From Phallusia mammillata (taxonomy: Eukaryota; Chordata; Ascidiacea; Phlebobranchia; Ascidiidae): 64,000 nt of DNA. The notes under the pieces were generated by a model. It did no database searches. It saw only the letters and a list, made by a program, of their open reading frames with translations, and was not told the DNA's origin. The stretch spans positions 111,652 through 175,651 of the forward strand of contig QLIY01000031.1 in NCBI GenBank assembly GCA_003260075.1. The letters are read 5' to 3'. Position 1 is the first letter of the stretch. Each line of letters starts with the position of its first letter. Position numbers and translations under genes: made by a program. Positions 1-12,877 of this stretch are shown here, in pieces.

Positions 1-1631
1 AGAGTTTATTTACAATTATGAATCAGAAATATTTAAAAACGGGCAAGGTAAAAAATCTGGGGTGAGTATCTGTGTTCAAATGTTTACATTTTTTCACACA
101 ACCTTTTCTATAAATTTTTCTTTTGTTTTTACGTGTTGGAATTTTCTGGGCTCATTTTGAACGCGTTTTCGTCGCTTTAGGTACTACTATAAAGTTTACC
201 TGCCCTTGGCATTCACCACGATGACCCGATAAAAAATGACCTGATAAGTCCCGTGACTGATTCATTTTTGGTGCCTCTGATTCAGTCGACTGTGCGGCTT
301 GCGGCATGTAATCATGCATAATTAAATGCTTTCCCTTTTTGCTCGGTGTCAAACGCGCAGTGAGCAACACCGATTTCTCGCCAATAAATAATGAACGTTG
401 ACACTAGGCCCGAGATCGCGGTCAGGAATATAAGCTCAGCCCCCGTGCTTCGAGTCTATTATCATCATCAGGGGGAAAGTGGGCACTATGCCATATAAAA
501 TACAGAAAAGTTGACCTTTTTTAATACGTGCCCTTTTGGTGATGGTGCAGTTCATGGTGGAAAGGCGTAACGTAGAGTAGTTGTACAGCGTTTAAAAAGG
601 GTGCATACAGTTTTTAATTCGCCTTCGTGTAACAGGTTATTGCTTTGATGTACAATTTTTAAAGTTCGAGATTAGGCAGTGTTAGTTGAGAAAATTGCTC
701 CTGTACCGTATTTTTTCGAATGTATTCCCCGGCCTGTAAATTTTCCTACCGGTGGTGCGGCTTACAAGCAAGGTGGCATATAATCGAGGGCGCCTTAGAT
801 TTTAATATTATACCGATATTATTTCCACATCCCTGCTTTTTGTTTTATTTTACTTTCAAAATTATCTTGCCTGTTGGATTTACACGTCAACACACGCTAC
901 GCTGGGTAAAACTATTTGCGTGACTAACAATCGTTGACAAATAGTTGTGTACAACTATAGTATACTCTGCAACCACAGAAAGAAGTTTCATAAAACAATA
1001 GTATCAAAAATCACCCCCTGCCGTTTCAATCTAAGCCGACTTACATTAATTGGTTGACACCATAACAGGCGGCTTTCAATCAAGGGCGGCTTACAATCGA
1101 ATGTAATAAGGTACTTAGCGAAGTCGGATTTTTATGACCGTTGATTTGTCTATTCGTTTGTTTGTTTTTGAATTTAAGGCAAAAAGTATGTGGGCAAATA
1201 AAATTTTTGACTCAATTTATTACCATCTATTAAAACCTGTTTTGTGCAAATGCAAACTTAATGACGGTTTTTGCCCGCGGGCCAACGTGTTTTTGCTAAA
1301 TTTATAACCTTAAGTTAGTACACACATATATGGGATTGAAGAAAATTGTGGATTTTGTTGTGTCAACACCATATACTAACTAATTATTTCTTTTTACCGG
1401 TAAATAAATTTTAATGGAAAGCTTGTGTGAAGTCGCCACAACCCAAAAACTTAATCCAAACTATGGCGGGCCATATGCAACACAATTTGACGACCTGCGG
1501 GCTACGTCAAATGCTGCCGTGGGCTGCACTTTGGACACCCCAGGCCTACAGGACACGCTGTGTAACTTTTACCACTAAACTAAAGCTGAAACAGTTTTGC
1601 AGGCAATCGGACCGGACGAACATCAGTAAAA
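1..1631. other. Intergenic, no supported gene
   Basis: No open frame here shows a recognisable domain. Short frames at 152-370 (minus) and 720-923 (plus) look like chance. The sequence is AT-rich with no clear repeat structure. It may hold upstream regulatory DNA or the 5' exon of the small gene starting at 1632, but nothing in the sequence proves this. Confidence 0.5.
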
Positions 1632-1970
1632 ATGGTGAAAATAAACTTGTTATGTCTGATATTGGCAGCTGTGCTTCTATTCACATCGGCCGAAAGTCTT
1701 TCACCAGAAATTTGCTGCGCTGGAGGAAAAATGGCGGCCACTCCAAGTTGTCGGCGCTTTTGTGAAGTGATGAGCGTTCTTAACGGCGGAAGTGCGGAAG
1801 GCATTACCACCACCGGAAAACGATCTTATCCTAGCAGATCCATGCTGTCTAGAATAATCAATCGACAAACTGGAAAACCATACGGAAGACTCTGTCATTA
1901 CAAATATTCTGTTGTGATTTGTTGGAATACAGACACTCTGTCGCCAGTTGGTTATTTTGGAAACCTGTAG
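1632..1970 (+). CDS. Putative secreted Cys-rich protein, RECK CKN-like motif
   Basis: The frame opens with ATG in a good context (aaaATGG) and encodes 112 residues. Residues 1-20 form a typical signal peptide: a Lys near the N-terminus, then a hydrophobic run ending at SAES. The mature part has a CC pair, then CRRFC about eight residues later, then two more Cys (LCHYKYSVVICWN). This spacing resembles the N-terminal cysteine-knot (CKN) repeats of RECK, the GPI-anchored inhibitor of matrix metalloproteases. Only one repeat is present and no Kazal domain is seen, so this is not a full RECK gene. A possible splice donor (CT|GTAGAG) overlaps the stop codon, so the frame could be the first coding exon of a longer gene. 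It lies about 0.5 kb upstream of GFM2 on the same strand. The family link is inference from cysteine pattern alone. Confidence 0.35.
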   Translation: MVKINLLCLILAAVLLFTSAESLSPEICCAGGKMAATPSCRRFCEVMSVLNGGSAEGITTTGKRSYPSRSMLSRIINRQTGKPYGRLCHYKYSVVICWNTDTLSPVGYFGNL

Positions 1971-2504
1971 AGAAACGAATTTTCCATGTTTTTGCTTATT
2001 GGTGTCTTGCTATGATTTGAAACACCATGTATGCGTGAAAAGTGATAATTTTTGTTCTTTTTTCCTAAACCAGCCTTTTCAAAGTTGGTGTGAATCTTTG
2101 TGGTCGGTGGTTTCCCGTACGGTACTCTTTTGTTAAACAAGATGATGGTAACAACCCAACAACAATAACAAAGATACCAACAATTTCATGTTTGTTTTAT
2201 ATTGCGACCTGCAAATATTGCAATGTTTTTAATTTGCATAAAGACGGGGGTAATATTGCTAAAGAAAGTAATGAAAAATGAATCAATAATGAGAATTGAA
2301 AGCAACTAAAATTCGATGAATGAGCGCAGCGTGAAGCGACGCATGTGGTGCCCATTCTGTTGGTTGATGGTAGTCAAATAGCTGTAATGCTGTATAGTGT
2401 TCTTTGCAAATAGTCAATCAACAGTTTACAGGAGATAGACGACTAGACGTGAATCAAAATGTTAAGTATAATACTAATTTAGTTACTCAGTAACACCACG
2501 AATC
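1971..2504. other. Intergenic; presumed GFM2 promoter and 5' UTR
   Basis: No coding frame is supported. The stretch separates the small Cys-rich frame from the GFM2 start codon and presumably holds the GFM2 promoter. I see no convincing TATA box. Confidence 0.4.
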
Positions 2505-5500
2505 ATGTGGCAAAGGCTTCTTCGAGGTGTTTGTAGTATTAGTTGTAAACCCATTGCACAAAGATGGTTTACCAAACAAATCCGTTTAGCAAGTTCCGAT
2601 ATTCGAAATATTGGAATCATGGCTCATATCGACGCCGGAAAAACGACCACAACTGAACGAATGTTGTTCTATTCTGGGTATATTAAGAGAATGGGAGGTG
2701 GGCTTATGATTATTATGTTTAGTTGTGCATGCAAATAAGGTTGCTCTTTAACTGAAGATATTGCTATTTTGTATCAAATCTATGTTAACTTAAAATTATG
2801 GAGTATATTAATCAAATTCAAATATAGACCAGAAAATACAAAATTATTATTACACATAAAAGCAACTGAAAAAATCAATCTATCAAACTTAAGTTCAATC
2901 AAGCTCCATGGCTCTGAATCTGCGTACAGGACCAACCAATTATACTGGGTACAATGCAAGTGATAAACTGGACCAGGCAATACTTCGTGCTATACTTCCA
3001 AAAATTAAAAACAACTTGCACATGTAGCTGCATTATTCTGCAAACTTGATCAAGCTTAAGTTTAACAAAAAAACGGTGTTTAAAACATATCAATAATAGA
3101 GAGCCAAATGCTGCTTACCAATTCTTTGTGATTAATGTACAGACATTGATGCTGGAAACACTGTGATGGACTACCTAGATAGTGAGAGAGCTAGAGGAAT
3201 TACGGTACAAAGTGCAGCAATATCTTTTAACTGGGATGATTGTTTGATCAATCTTATTGACACACCAGGCCATGTTGATTTTACTATTGAGGTTGAAAGA
3301 TCACTTCGAGTACTCGATGGTAAAAATTGTACTGAAAGATTTTATTTTTAGGATCATTATATTGGTGTAACACACGCACTGTTTATTTATCTTTGGACAA
3401 AAAAACTGTCTTGAACTTATGTGCAAATTGTTAGATTTTTTTGACTTGATTTTGGCCAAATGGTACAAATTGTTGCCTGCTACAATTATTATTTACTTTA
3501 ATGCTTTCTTTAATGCAGTTTGCAGCAGCAGAAACATTAAAATAGATAGTAAAAAATCCAAGACACATAAAAATTTTATTTGATATTGTATGAAATTAAA
3601 AAAAAAACGATGGAAAATTTGGTTAAATGTTTATCTGAAAATAGCTTTCACTGCTTTATGTGTCTTGGATTTTTAAATTTGTCATACCTAAATACAGAAG
3701 CACATCAAATTTATTTAATTAACACTGTACATGTAGGAGCTGTGGCTGTTTTTGATGCTTCGAGGGGTGTGGAAGCCCAAACACGTACTGTTTGGAGACA
3801 AGCTAATCGAAATAATGTTCCTCGAATTGCTTTCCTTAATAAAATGGACAAGGAAGGAGCAAACTTTGCAGCATCTGTAAAATCAATACAAAGCCAACTG
3901 AAGGCAAAAACACTTCTTTTACAGGTAGTTGATTAAGCAACATAGGCTTAGTCAAAGTGCATTCATAACATATTAATTTCTGTGTTTACTTGGTTAATAA
4001 ACAAACACCAATACACAGCACTACTTTAAAGTTATGTTGGATCAATCTTATATATAATATATTTATACCAGTTGATTTAAATACAATGCCTTGGTATCAA
4101 ATGCAAATACCTTGTTTCTAAAGTCAATTACAACAAAATCTTTGATGATCCTCTCTATGTGTTTTACACCCTTTAACTGTTAAACAAAAACAATCAGCCC
4201 TAACATATGAACACAGTTTTTTCTCACCAAGGAAAATACACTTGATTCTGCAGGTACCACTAGTTAAGGAAGATCAGTTTTGTGGTGTCCTGGATCTTAT
4301 CAATATGAAGAAAATTGAATGGGATATGAATATGACAGTATCTAATTCTGGAGGAAGAGACTTTGTTCATAATGCACTTCAGCCAAATGATAATGAGTGG
4401 AGCTTGTGTATGAAAGCCCGAGAAAGTGTAATAGAACAGGTAAGCCTACTTAATACTTAAAACCCCTTGTACAATTTTAGTCTGTACTAGGGTTTGATGT
4501 CAAAATTTTAAATATGGGTTTAGTAATTCTATTTTTTTATGCTTTTGTTTTAAGCGACATATTTTACTCTCTTTCACTCTAGCATTATTAATTAGGGGGC
4601 AGTAACTTTGGTTTGACATGTTATGCTTTTGTGTGCAAACATGCTTTGTGGTTTTTCAATTAACATACCTGGCCATTGTTTTATGTTTGTTTCTGCCTGA
4701 AAGCAATATGGGAACATAAAAATGTATTATTACGTCCGTTTTGCTTAAGTGTTAGCTGTGTATTAATGTGATGCCACTTGATTTATGTAAATGGTGCTAT
4801 CTTCATGTTCCAGGGAACCATTAAATTGTATGGATAAAAAACCAAATTCCAATGTTTTTACTGGCATCAGACCATTAAAAGTGTATTTTGTTTGGTAAAC
4901 GAAATTATTGTATTCTTGTTCTTTTATGAAATTTAGAAATGATATTATACTATGCAGTGAGAAAAAAATTATTAGAATCAGAGGAATAAGGTTAAATGAG
5001 TGGCAGATATATGTTCATTGAAGTGCGTATGACTGCAATTCACCATATCAACTTAACGCAAGAGACAGCACCTCACCAAAAATATGTGGTCACACTTTTA
5101 TGTTAATATGCCCCCCCCCCGAAGGGGACACATTTTGATTTTACTCGATTTCTTTTTTTTTTTTTCTTCTCTAAAGTTTGTCCACCCTCTTTTGCCATTA
5201 AATGTTTGATGGATTTGGATGAAACTTTCACAGATAGTAGATAACCCCAGTATTTACCCCGTTAGCCCCCAAAACGTTAAATGTTGTTGCAGCGCACCAC
5301 AAACGTTAGTTTTCTGTGGTGTTATAAAGGCAACCACATATGTTACTTGTGTGTGTGTGGGCTGTGTAATGAAGGTGTTTGTAGATAGCAGTCAGGGGGT
5401 GTTCATAGCCTTATGAGGTCACAAGTCATTAGGGTTGTTGATTAAAACTTCCCCTAGTGGTCAAAATTTAAAACATTGGCTGATTTGAATGAAATTTTAC

Positions 5501-8500
5501 AGAACTGTTGACTGGGTATTGCAGTTTTTATATTTTAAACATTGGGGTGAAGAACCCCTTCAGTTAACCCACTATCCCCCTAAACGGGTGAGTTTTTTAA
5601 AGAGGGTTGGAGTTGGCTGAAATTCGGTTAGCTTGTAGAATATGCCATTTATAGGAGCTGATTGTTGTGTTTTACTTCTTTAGAACATTAATTGTTTTAA
5701 AATAGGTAAATAACTTTATACAATGTCTGAATTGAATCCGGTTTGTATAGTTTTCACTCTACATAGCATGATTATTATGGGTCCCCTTCCCTGAAGGGGA
5801 CACATGTTGATTTTACTCAAAATGTTTTTGTTTTTTTTCTTTTTTTTTCTTATTTTTCTTCTACCCAAAGTTTGTCCGACTCGTTTTTCCATCAAATCCT
5901 TGATGGATTTGGATGAAATTTACACAGATGGTAGATGTAGTTATGTAGATGTGCATCCCACTTTGTTTTTGTTGATAACCCCAGTATTTACCCCGCTAGC
6001 CCCCTAAAATGGGTATTTTCCCCCGAAGTTTGTCCGACTCGTTTTTCTATCAAATGCTTGATGGATGTGGCTGAAACTTATACAGATGGTAGATATAGTT
6101 ATGTAGATGTGCATCCCACTTTGTTTGTCCTGATAACCCTAGTATTTACCCCGCTAGCCCCCTAAAAGGGGTGAGTTTGTAAACAATGTCAGAATTGGCT
6201 AAAATTTGGATAGCTTGTAAAGTATGCCAATTATCGTTATTGCGCCATTGCAGTTCGGGGGTTGTTAACAGCCCTTTGACGTCAGAAACATTAACGGTTG
6301 TTGCTCAAAACACCTCTAGTGGTTGAAATTTTAAACGTTGGCAGATTGGACTGAAATTTTGCAGTACTATTGATTGAGTCATTGTGGTTTCCTACTTTTA
6401 AGTTTGTGTGTGTTGAACCTCAATTAGTTATCCTACTAGCCCCCTAAAATGAGTTTTTTAATTTAAATAGTTTTTACTCCATATAGCATATTTAGATATG
6501 CACAGTACCAATCACTGTGTTTGTCTTCACAATACCAAACTTACTCATTGTTATCTATTGAATTGCATTATTTTCAACTTTGCATGTGTGGGGACCCATG
6601 AGTTTTTGCCTGCAGAAACAACCAAGGTTATAAAAGACGATGGCTAATATGGGACCCAATACAAAATAAGCATAGGAAATATATTTATGTTTTAAAATAG
6701 ATCATAGTGTATGTGCAAGGGCAATATGTGCTAAGCCACCCTTCTAGTTTAAGTCCATTACTGATCACAGTGATTTACCCTAAAACCTCTTGAAATCTCT
6801 TGAAATGCAGTATTTACAATTTTGCATGTGTGGGGACCCATGAGTTTCGGCCTGCAGAAACAACTAACATTTTAAATGACTGTGGCTAATATGGTACCCA
6901 ATGTAAAATAAGTGTAGGAATTGTATTACCATTTTATAATAGATTATAGTGTATGTGCAATGACAAAATGTGCTAAGCCACCCTTCTAGTTTATTTACTG
7001 AAATCTTTTCATGTTAATAGCTTGCAGAGTTGTATGACGAAGTTGCTAATGAATGGTTGGACGGGCCGACTGCCGGAGAAGTAAAACTCTTTCCAGCTGA
7101 AATACTGAAAACGTGGATCCGCAAAGCGACTATCGACAATCATGTGGTTCCAGTACTATGTGGAACATCCCTGAAAAATATTGGGGTTCAACCACTTCTA
7201 GATGCTGTTGTTAACTTTTTACCTCATCCTACTGATATTATTCACCCTTTCATGTAAGTCTAAGCTATGTTATCATGTGCAAACTATTAGAATGTTAAAT
7301 TTAGCATTTTAGACTTTAACTAAACTAAGAGATAAGATTTTTTTACTTGCCAGTGTTTTATACCCTGGCCTAATGGAAGACATATGATTCTTATTAATCA
7401 CACATTTAATTTAATTAGAAATACGTTTCATTCTAACCTGTAGTCTATCATCAGTTAATATAGTTTTGTCGTAATTGCATATTTCAGTAAGAGCTGTTGC
7501 TAGAACACAAAATCATCTGATGCAGTTTTATTTACATTAAAACATGTGTTACAGCACCAAACTATTAATACAGACTGCCACAATTGAGTCAAACAAGAAT
7601 TGTATTGCAATCAAAGTCATTTTTTTAGTTTGTTTGAATTTCTTTCTGTGTGGCTATAATGTGCTAGTAATGCAGTGCTACATGGACATTGAAGCAGGAT
7701 TTTAGCCAACATTTTGTATTACAGGAATTACTATAGCAACAATCTAGTGGCGATGGCGTTTAAAATTATCCATGACAAGCGCTATGGAGCTCTTGTATTT
7801 GTTCGAGTTTACAGCGGAAAGTTAAAAGCAAAAAGCAAGCTGTATAACCCAAATAAATCTTGTCGGTGAGTAGCACGATTAAAATTTGGAAGATCACCTT
7901 TTCTTATAAACCTGTGGTTTCCTACCAGGATGACACTGCTTTACTTGGTACTATGTTGCATTAAGAGGTTGCCCCCTAATTGGCATTTCATTTATAAATA
8001 TTGTTCATACCAGGGCTTCTCTATTACTATGTCAGCGACACAAAATTGATATTAAAATACATTCGCTAAAATATGTTGCAAAATTGGATAAAGGGGGTCA
8101 AACAAATACAGATTAATATAATAATTAGCAAAGTTGCGCTAAACACACTTATTTCACAAAATATCACCCCACTCATTTTTCCCCTTTTGGTGTTCCAGTG
8201 AGTCGGTGTCGAGTGTTTTGGCGGTGTACGCGGATGAATACCAGGAGGTTGGTGAGATTCCGCAGGGCTCAATAGGTATTGTTTGTGGATTGAAGCAAAC
8301 TGTTACTGGGGACACTATAGTGGAATCCGAATCAGCTTATGGTGAAGCAAAGTTGAAAGCAGAGAAACACCATGACGACCGCAACACCGGTAAGAACCAG
8401 AATTATATATTTTTGGTGGAAAATCGACACTTTTAATTGCCAAATACATGACCTAAATTTGACTGTAGATTTTATTCTCTTCTTGCTAAATATACTTTTT

Positions 8501-11500
8501 TCCTACCCATCTGTTGTTTTGCGTTTATTCGTACCTTTTCTGGTAAGGTTTCAACCTTTGTTCGTCAATCTGCAATCTCGTTAAAAACGAATACAAAGTA
8601 ATAAATATCGAAGCATAATGCATGCAGTTGTAGGAATAAAGGTATTCAGCGAAGGCTTGCAAAATAAAATTGTCGTTCGATGTGTTAGTGAAGGCAAAAA
8701 TACTGCATTCACCGAAAAGATGTACTTTAACGAAAAAAGCAGACAAATAAATATATATGTTTGCACAAGCGTTGTGCTTCGAAAAGTAAACAGAGACATG
8801 TCATTTCGTCGACTAAATGTTGAATATATGATAGATCAAGTAACTAACAGTTTTTTTGTGCAGATTCTTCTCCCGCAGTCCTAGCAGCTGTTCCTATTCC
8901 CGAACCAGTCTTTTTTCGTTCCATTCTCGCAGATTCCATGAAGTATGAGGAACGTAAGTGAAAGTCGCTTTGCTGTTTTCACGAATAGTAATTTACTGCA
9001 CTTGTTTTTTTTTTACTTTGCTACACTGTATACACGTTTCTCGTTTATTACATTGCAACTTTTTTTTGTACATTAAATGGCATAAACGCACAACAATATT
9101 TTTGTATATATTACTTTTACAAAAAAGTTCCAATAGTACGGCCCTTTACTAACGTAGAGACAATGTTTTTTGCTCCGAACATTTAAAGCTTTTATGGTGC
9201 AACGTGCGTGAAAAAGGTTGCGGAGCAATGCCCTATTTAAATCGTGTACAAATCCGAACAAAACGTAGTTTTACTAAAAAATGTCCTCACAAAATCTATA
9301 GAACAGAACGGTATTTGTGCTACAATGTTGATAAATCCTCAGTTATCTGTCCTTCTGTTGCTGTGTCATAGTAAATCACTTGATGTAATGTTATTTTCAT
9401 AGCACTTGAGAAAGCGCTGGCAATGATATCAAGAGAAGACCCGTCAATCGGTGTGAAAGCTAACGACCATGGCGGCTTCTTGTTGTGTGGAATGGGCGAA
9501 TTGCACCTCGACATTGTAGTGGACCGAATTCGCAAGGAATTGGGCATAAAAGCTCTAATTGGTGAAGTCCGAGTTGCATACAGGGAAATCCCCACTTGTA
9601 GGACCACAGTTGAAGGTAGCTTAGCCTTTACCATTGTGTATACCTCACTACCCGAATGTTATGTATTATTTAATTAAATTCTAACTAAGGACTATACAGT
9701 ACTGTAGTTTGATTCAGTCAGAATGACTTGACTACCAAAGTCCGCAAATGCAACAATAGCGTTAAATCGTATTTTTTAGAATACTATTGTTTTCCCTTTT
9801 TATATACAGAAATATTATATCCAATTTATTTTTGTGATTTGTTGGTGCTTGTACTAGCATCATAAGCTGCTAGAAAAGGGCGTCTTAATATATTTACTGT
9901 GCCGCTAACTTTCTTACTACGTTTTAGAAATGACTAGAAATTTTTGCTTGCAAACATGATACATATTACAAAACGGCTCACGTCACCGTCTATTTTGAGC
10001 AGCCTACCATGACTTATAACCAGGCTTGCCATTGACATGGACCCCAAAAAAGAACAACGGATTTTTTTTGTATCAAACGAAACAAACTTTTTTAAACAAA
10101 TCTTTGCGTTTATACGAGCTATGACATATTACATGCCATATTTTTGGCCAGTTGCGGTATGTCCCATCAACTCCTTATTCGTAGAAAATACTTCAGGCAT
10201 CTCACGACAGTTCAGATCTAGGTTTACTTTTACTTGTTGCAGGGAATTGACTTGTAATTGTTGAAAATAAGGACTCAAGTCAAAAGCAAGGACAGTCCTT
10301 AGATGAAAGGACAATATTTTTTTCTCAGATATTGTTCTTCCAAATTAGAACAAATCTTAGAAATAAGGACGGAATGGCAACCCTGCTTAAAACCCTTGCA
10401 TACGTGTGATCATAGGCGCCGAGTTTTACAAAAATGCAAGCTTGCGGACGTAAAATATGCGTACAACCACAAGAACTTAAATTCAAAGCCCAAAAACTTT
10501 CCGTAGAATGCTACGTTCGTCAAAATCGGAAGAAAACGATATGTTTAAAACAATATTTAGCGGCAGTTGCAACACGTTGCTGTTAGGTTTGTCATTGGTT
10601 TCGCAACGTTTAAAAAAAATTCGTCAAGTTGTTGCTTCTTCATATCACCTGAGATAACCATTTGTTACAACACGTTTGCATTGTACACAATAATGGTCAA
10701 ACATTCACTGGCAGACAATCTGTGTTTGACGTCGTAAACAAGGCACTAACCAAAACAGGTTGCAGTTTTAAGCCACGTTTTTTGGCTGTATCGCCAGCAC
10801 GCTAGTTTGAAAGCAAAATTATTCCCAATTTTCTTCAGATTTAACGATGTTTTTTTACAAAACCGCTACAAACTATCCAAAATTTTCACGGTGGCCGCCA
10901 CCGTGCTTTACAAACTCGAGGTGGCGGCGCAAACCCCCACCGCCTACTCGGCGCCTATGCATGTGATCAAACAGTCAAAACTGTTATTTTGGACAGAAAC
11001 TTTTGAAAGAAACATACAAGGAAGAAAACACGATGTTGCAGTTTCACTTCAGGTAAACCCTGTTGATGAAAACCGAATCATATCTGACGTAAAGTCATTT
11101 GGCACAACAACCGGTGTTTCCCCCCAAGCGTTACAAGCTGCAGCCATTGGAATTCACCAGGAATGCCAACGAGGTAACCAGTAAACATTGTACGGAGACT
11201 ATTAAATTAGCATTTGTTAATTTGGCGTGCTGTACGCTGTTGTTGAATTTAGCATCTCAATCTCCTCTATGATTTTTTTCTTCGTTTGAAAACCGTGTTT
11301 TTTTAACTTCAAGTTGGGGCAGCTAAACATACTTAATTCGTTTTTATCACGGCACACTTTAAAAACGAAATCACGCTTTCATAGAAATTGATTTTTTGGA
11401 CAAAACTAGTAACAAACAAAGCGTTGCCATGCGCACCTGCATTTCCTGATCAAGTCGGTATACGATGATATTGTTTCTCTTTGCTAAAATGATTTGTTTG

Positions 11501-12877
11501 CGACATCATTGGCATCTCTCACAGTGGCTGGTTGAAAAACATCGTTTTAACTAAAATGTACAAAGCCTCCTGCCTTTTTATCAAGAGTAGCACACGACAG
11601 ATAGTGCCACAATTAGTCAATTGGTGCCCTCCTGCTGGGCAAAACCATTACAGTAATAGGATTAATGCAGGTTGAAGTGTGCACTTTTGGCTTTATTCCG
11701 TAAGCGTTTTGAACTAACCTAAAAAAGTAACAATCCGTCATTACTCTTTACCGCGATGCAAATCGTCATGGACAGCGAAAAATCGTCACGCAGAATTTTT
11801 TTGTTTGAAAAATTGATTATGTTGACTATTTATGCCCAAAACTGTTTTGGTCTTTTTTTACATAATAAAAAATTACTTCCAAATGAATTTTTAATTTGTT
11901 ATTCAGGTTCAAGATATGGTTTTCCTATTATGGGAGCAAAAATGAAGTTACTTGGATTGACAGTAAAACGAAATTGCCCTCTCGGACTTGTTACGTCTGC
12001 TGCAGCAAAATGTACACGTACCGCGTTGCTACAAGCAGACTGTCAACTAGTCGAACCTGTAATGAATATTGAGGTAATTGGTAAGGTCTCTTGCTTTCAT
12101 GATGTTGTCTTGCAAAGTTTGTTGGGTCTAATCCAGCCATTTTTACTGCGCAAGAACAAATGCGATATTCGTTTAAACCCAATAGGTCCCCAAAGGATTA
12201 ATTCAAACCAATTTAAAATAAGATTAAAGCAAGTGAACTGTTTACAATCCTAAATGATTCAAGCCAGTTGGTATAGTCTGGGTTTGTATTATTAACCTGG
12301 GTTAAAAATAAAAGGCAAAGGAGAATCACTTACTATTAGATCATTTCGACTTAAACAGATTGTGACGGTGCAACATTTTTTCGTACTTTCTTGTTTGGTA
12401 AGATGTGATATAATTCACTTCAGTATGTTTGTGCCTTGACGCTAAGTCTTTTTAACCCAATTTTGTTTCAAAAAAAACTGTTTTTCGTAAAATTGTTTTA
12501 GGTCACAACTACGGAATCCCAATTAAGCCCAATTTTAGCCGAACTTACGAAACGGCATGCTACCATAAAAGATGTTTACACCACTGACCAAATAACAACC
12601 ATATCTGCCAGTGCTGCGGTCGCTGAAATTAAGGTAAACTCTTTTACGGACTATTGTAATTTGTTATAATTTCAAGGTTTTTCAAAACGTCGATAGGTAA
12701 ATGCTTAAACTTTTGTGTTTCCCACAATACCTCGTGCAGGATTTTGCATCAGCGCTCCGAAGCGTCACTTCCGGAAACGTCGACCTACATCTACAAGTTT
12801 CCGGTTATCAAAATGTTCCACAAGAGAGACAACATGAAATTGAAAACAGTTTATCAGGCGGAATCAGTTATTCGTGA
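2505..12877 (+). CDS. GFM2: Ribosome-releasing factor 2, mitochondrial (EF-G2mt)
   Basis: GTPase that acts with mitochondrial RRF to split post-termination mitoribosomes. Thirteen exons: 2505-2697, 3143-3319, 3737-3924, 4254-4439, 7021-7253, 7725-7865, 8199-8389, 8864-8953, 9403-9615, 10997-11173, 11907-12073, 12502-12633, 12740-12877. All junctions are GT-AG and keep phase, giving 741 residues (human about 779). The first ~28 residues are basic and hydroxylated, as in a mitochondrial presequence. G motifs are visible: G1 AHIDAGKT at 40-47, G2 RGIT at 82-85, G3 DTPGH at 104-108, G4 NKMD at 158-161. Domain II follows (exons 5-7), then IPEPVFF and the GMGELHLD motif of domain III, domain IV, and a C-terminal domain V (MNIE, then TSG). 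IPEPVFF and the overall match favour GFM2 over GFM1. Exon 10 start (after ttttggacag) is the least certain boundary but fits phase. Intron 4 (2.6 kb) is full of repeats. Confidence 0.95.
5121..6490 (+). repeat. Two direct copies of an interspersed repeat in GFM2 intron 4
   Basis: Both copies start with gaaggggacacat (5121 and 5793) and run through a T-rich stretch, then aagtttgtcc, a block ending in accccagtatttacccc, and a later shared block with ctagtgg and ttaaa(a/c)gttggc. Each copy is about 600-670 bp. Similarity is moderate, with many substitutions, so these are old insertions or an old duplication. No coding capacity is visible and no terminal inverted repeats were found. Confidence 0.6.
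5868..6172 (+). repeat. Tandem duplication (about 150-bp unit) inside the intron 4 repeat
   Basis: The unit from aagtttgtccgactcg to ccgctagccccctaaaa occurs twice head-to-tail, at about 5868-6017 and 6026-6172, with only a few differences. A shorter form lies at about 5175-5280. The unit also contains an internal near-palindrome (catcaaatccttgatgg). Confidence 0.7.
6581..6993 (+). repeat. Direct repeat pair of about 171 bp in GFM2 intron 4
   Basis: Copies at 6581-6751 and 6823-6993 both begin tgcatgtgtggggaccca and end gctaagccacccttctag, with about 70 bp between them. They differ by substitutions and small indels. The second copy ends just before the branch region of exon 5. No open frame or inverted termini were seen. 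Confidence 0.7.

Noticed and set aside
152-370. Minus-strand 72-residue frame
   Set aside because: No domain, no splice support, composition typical of chance.
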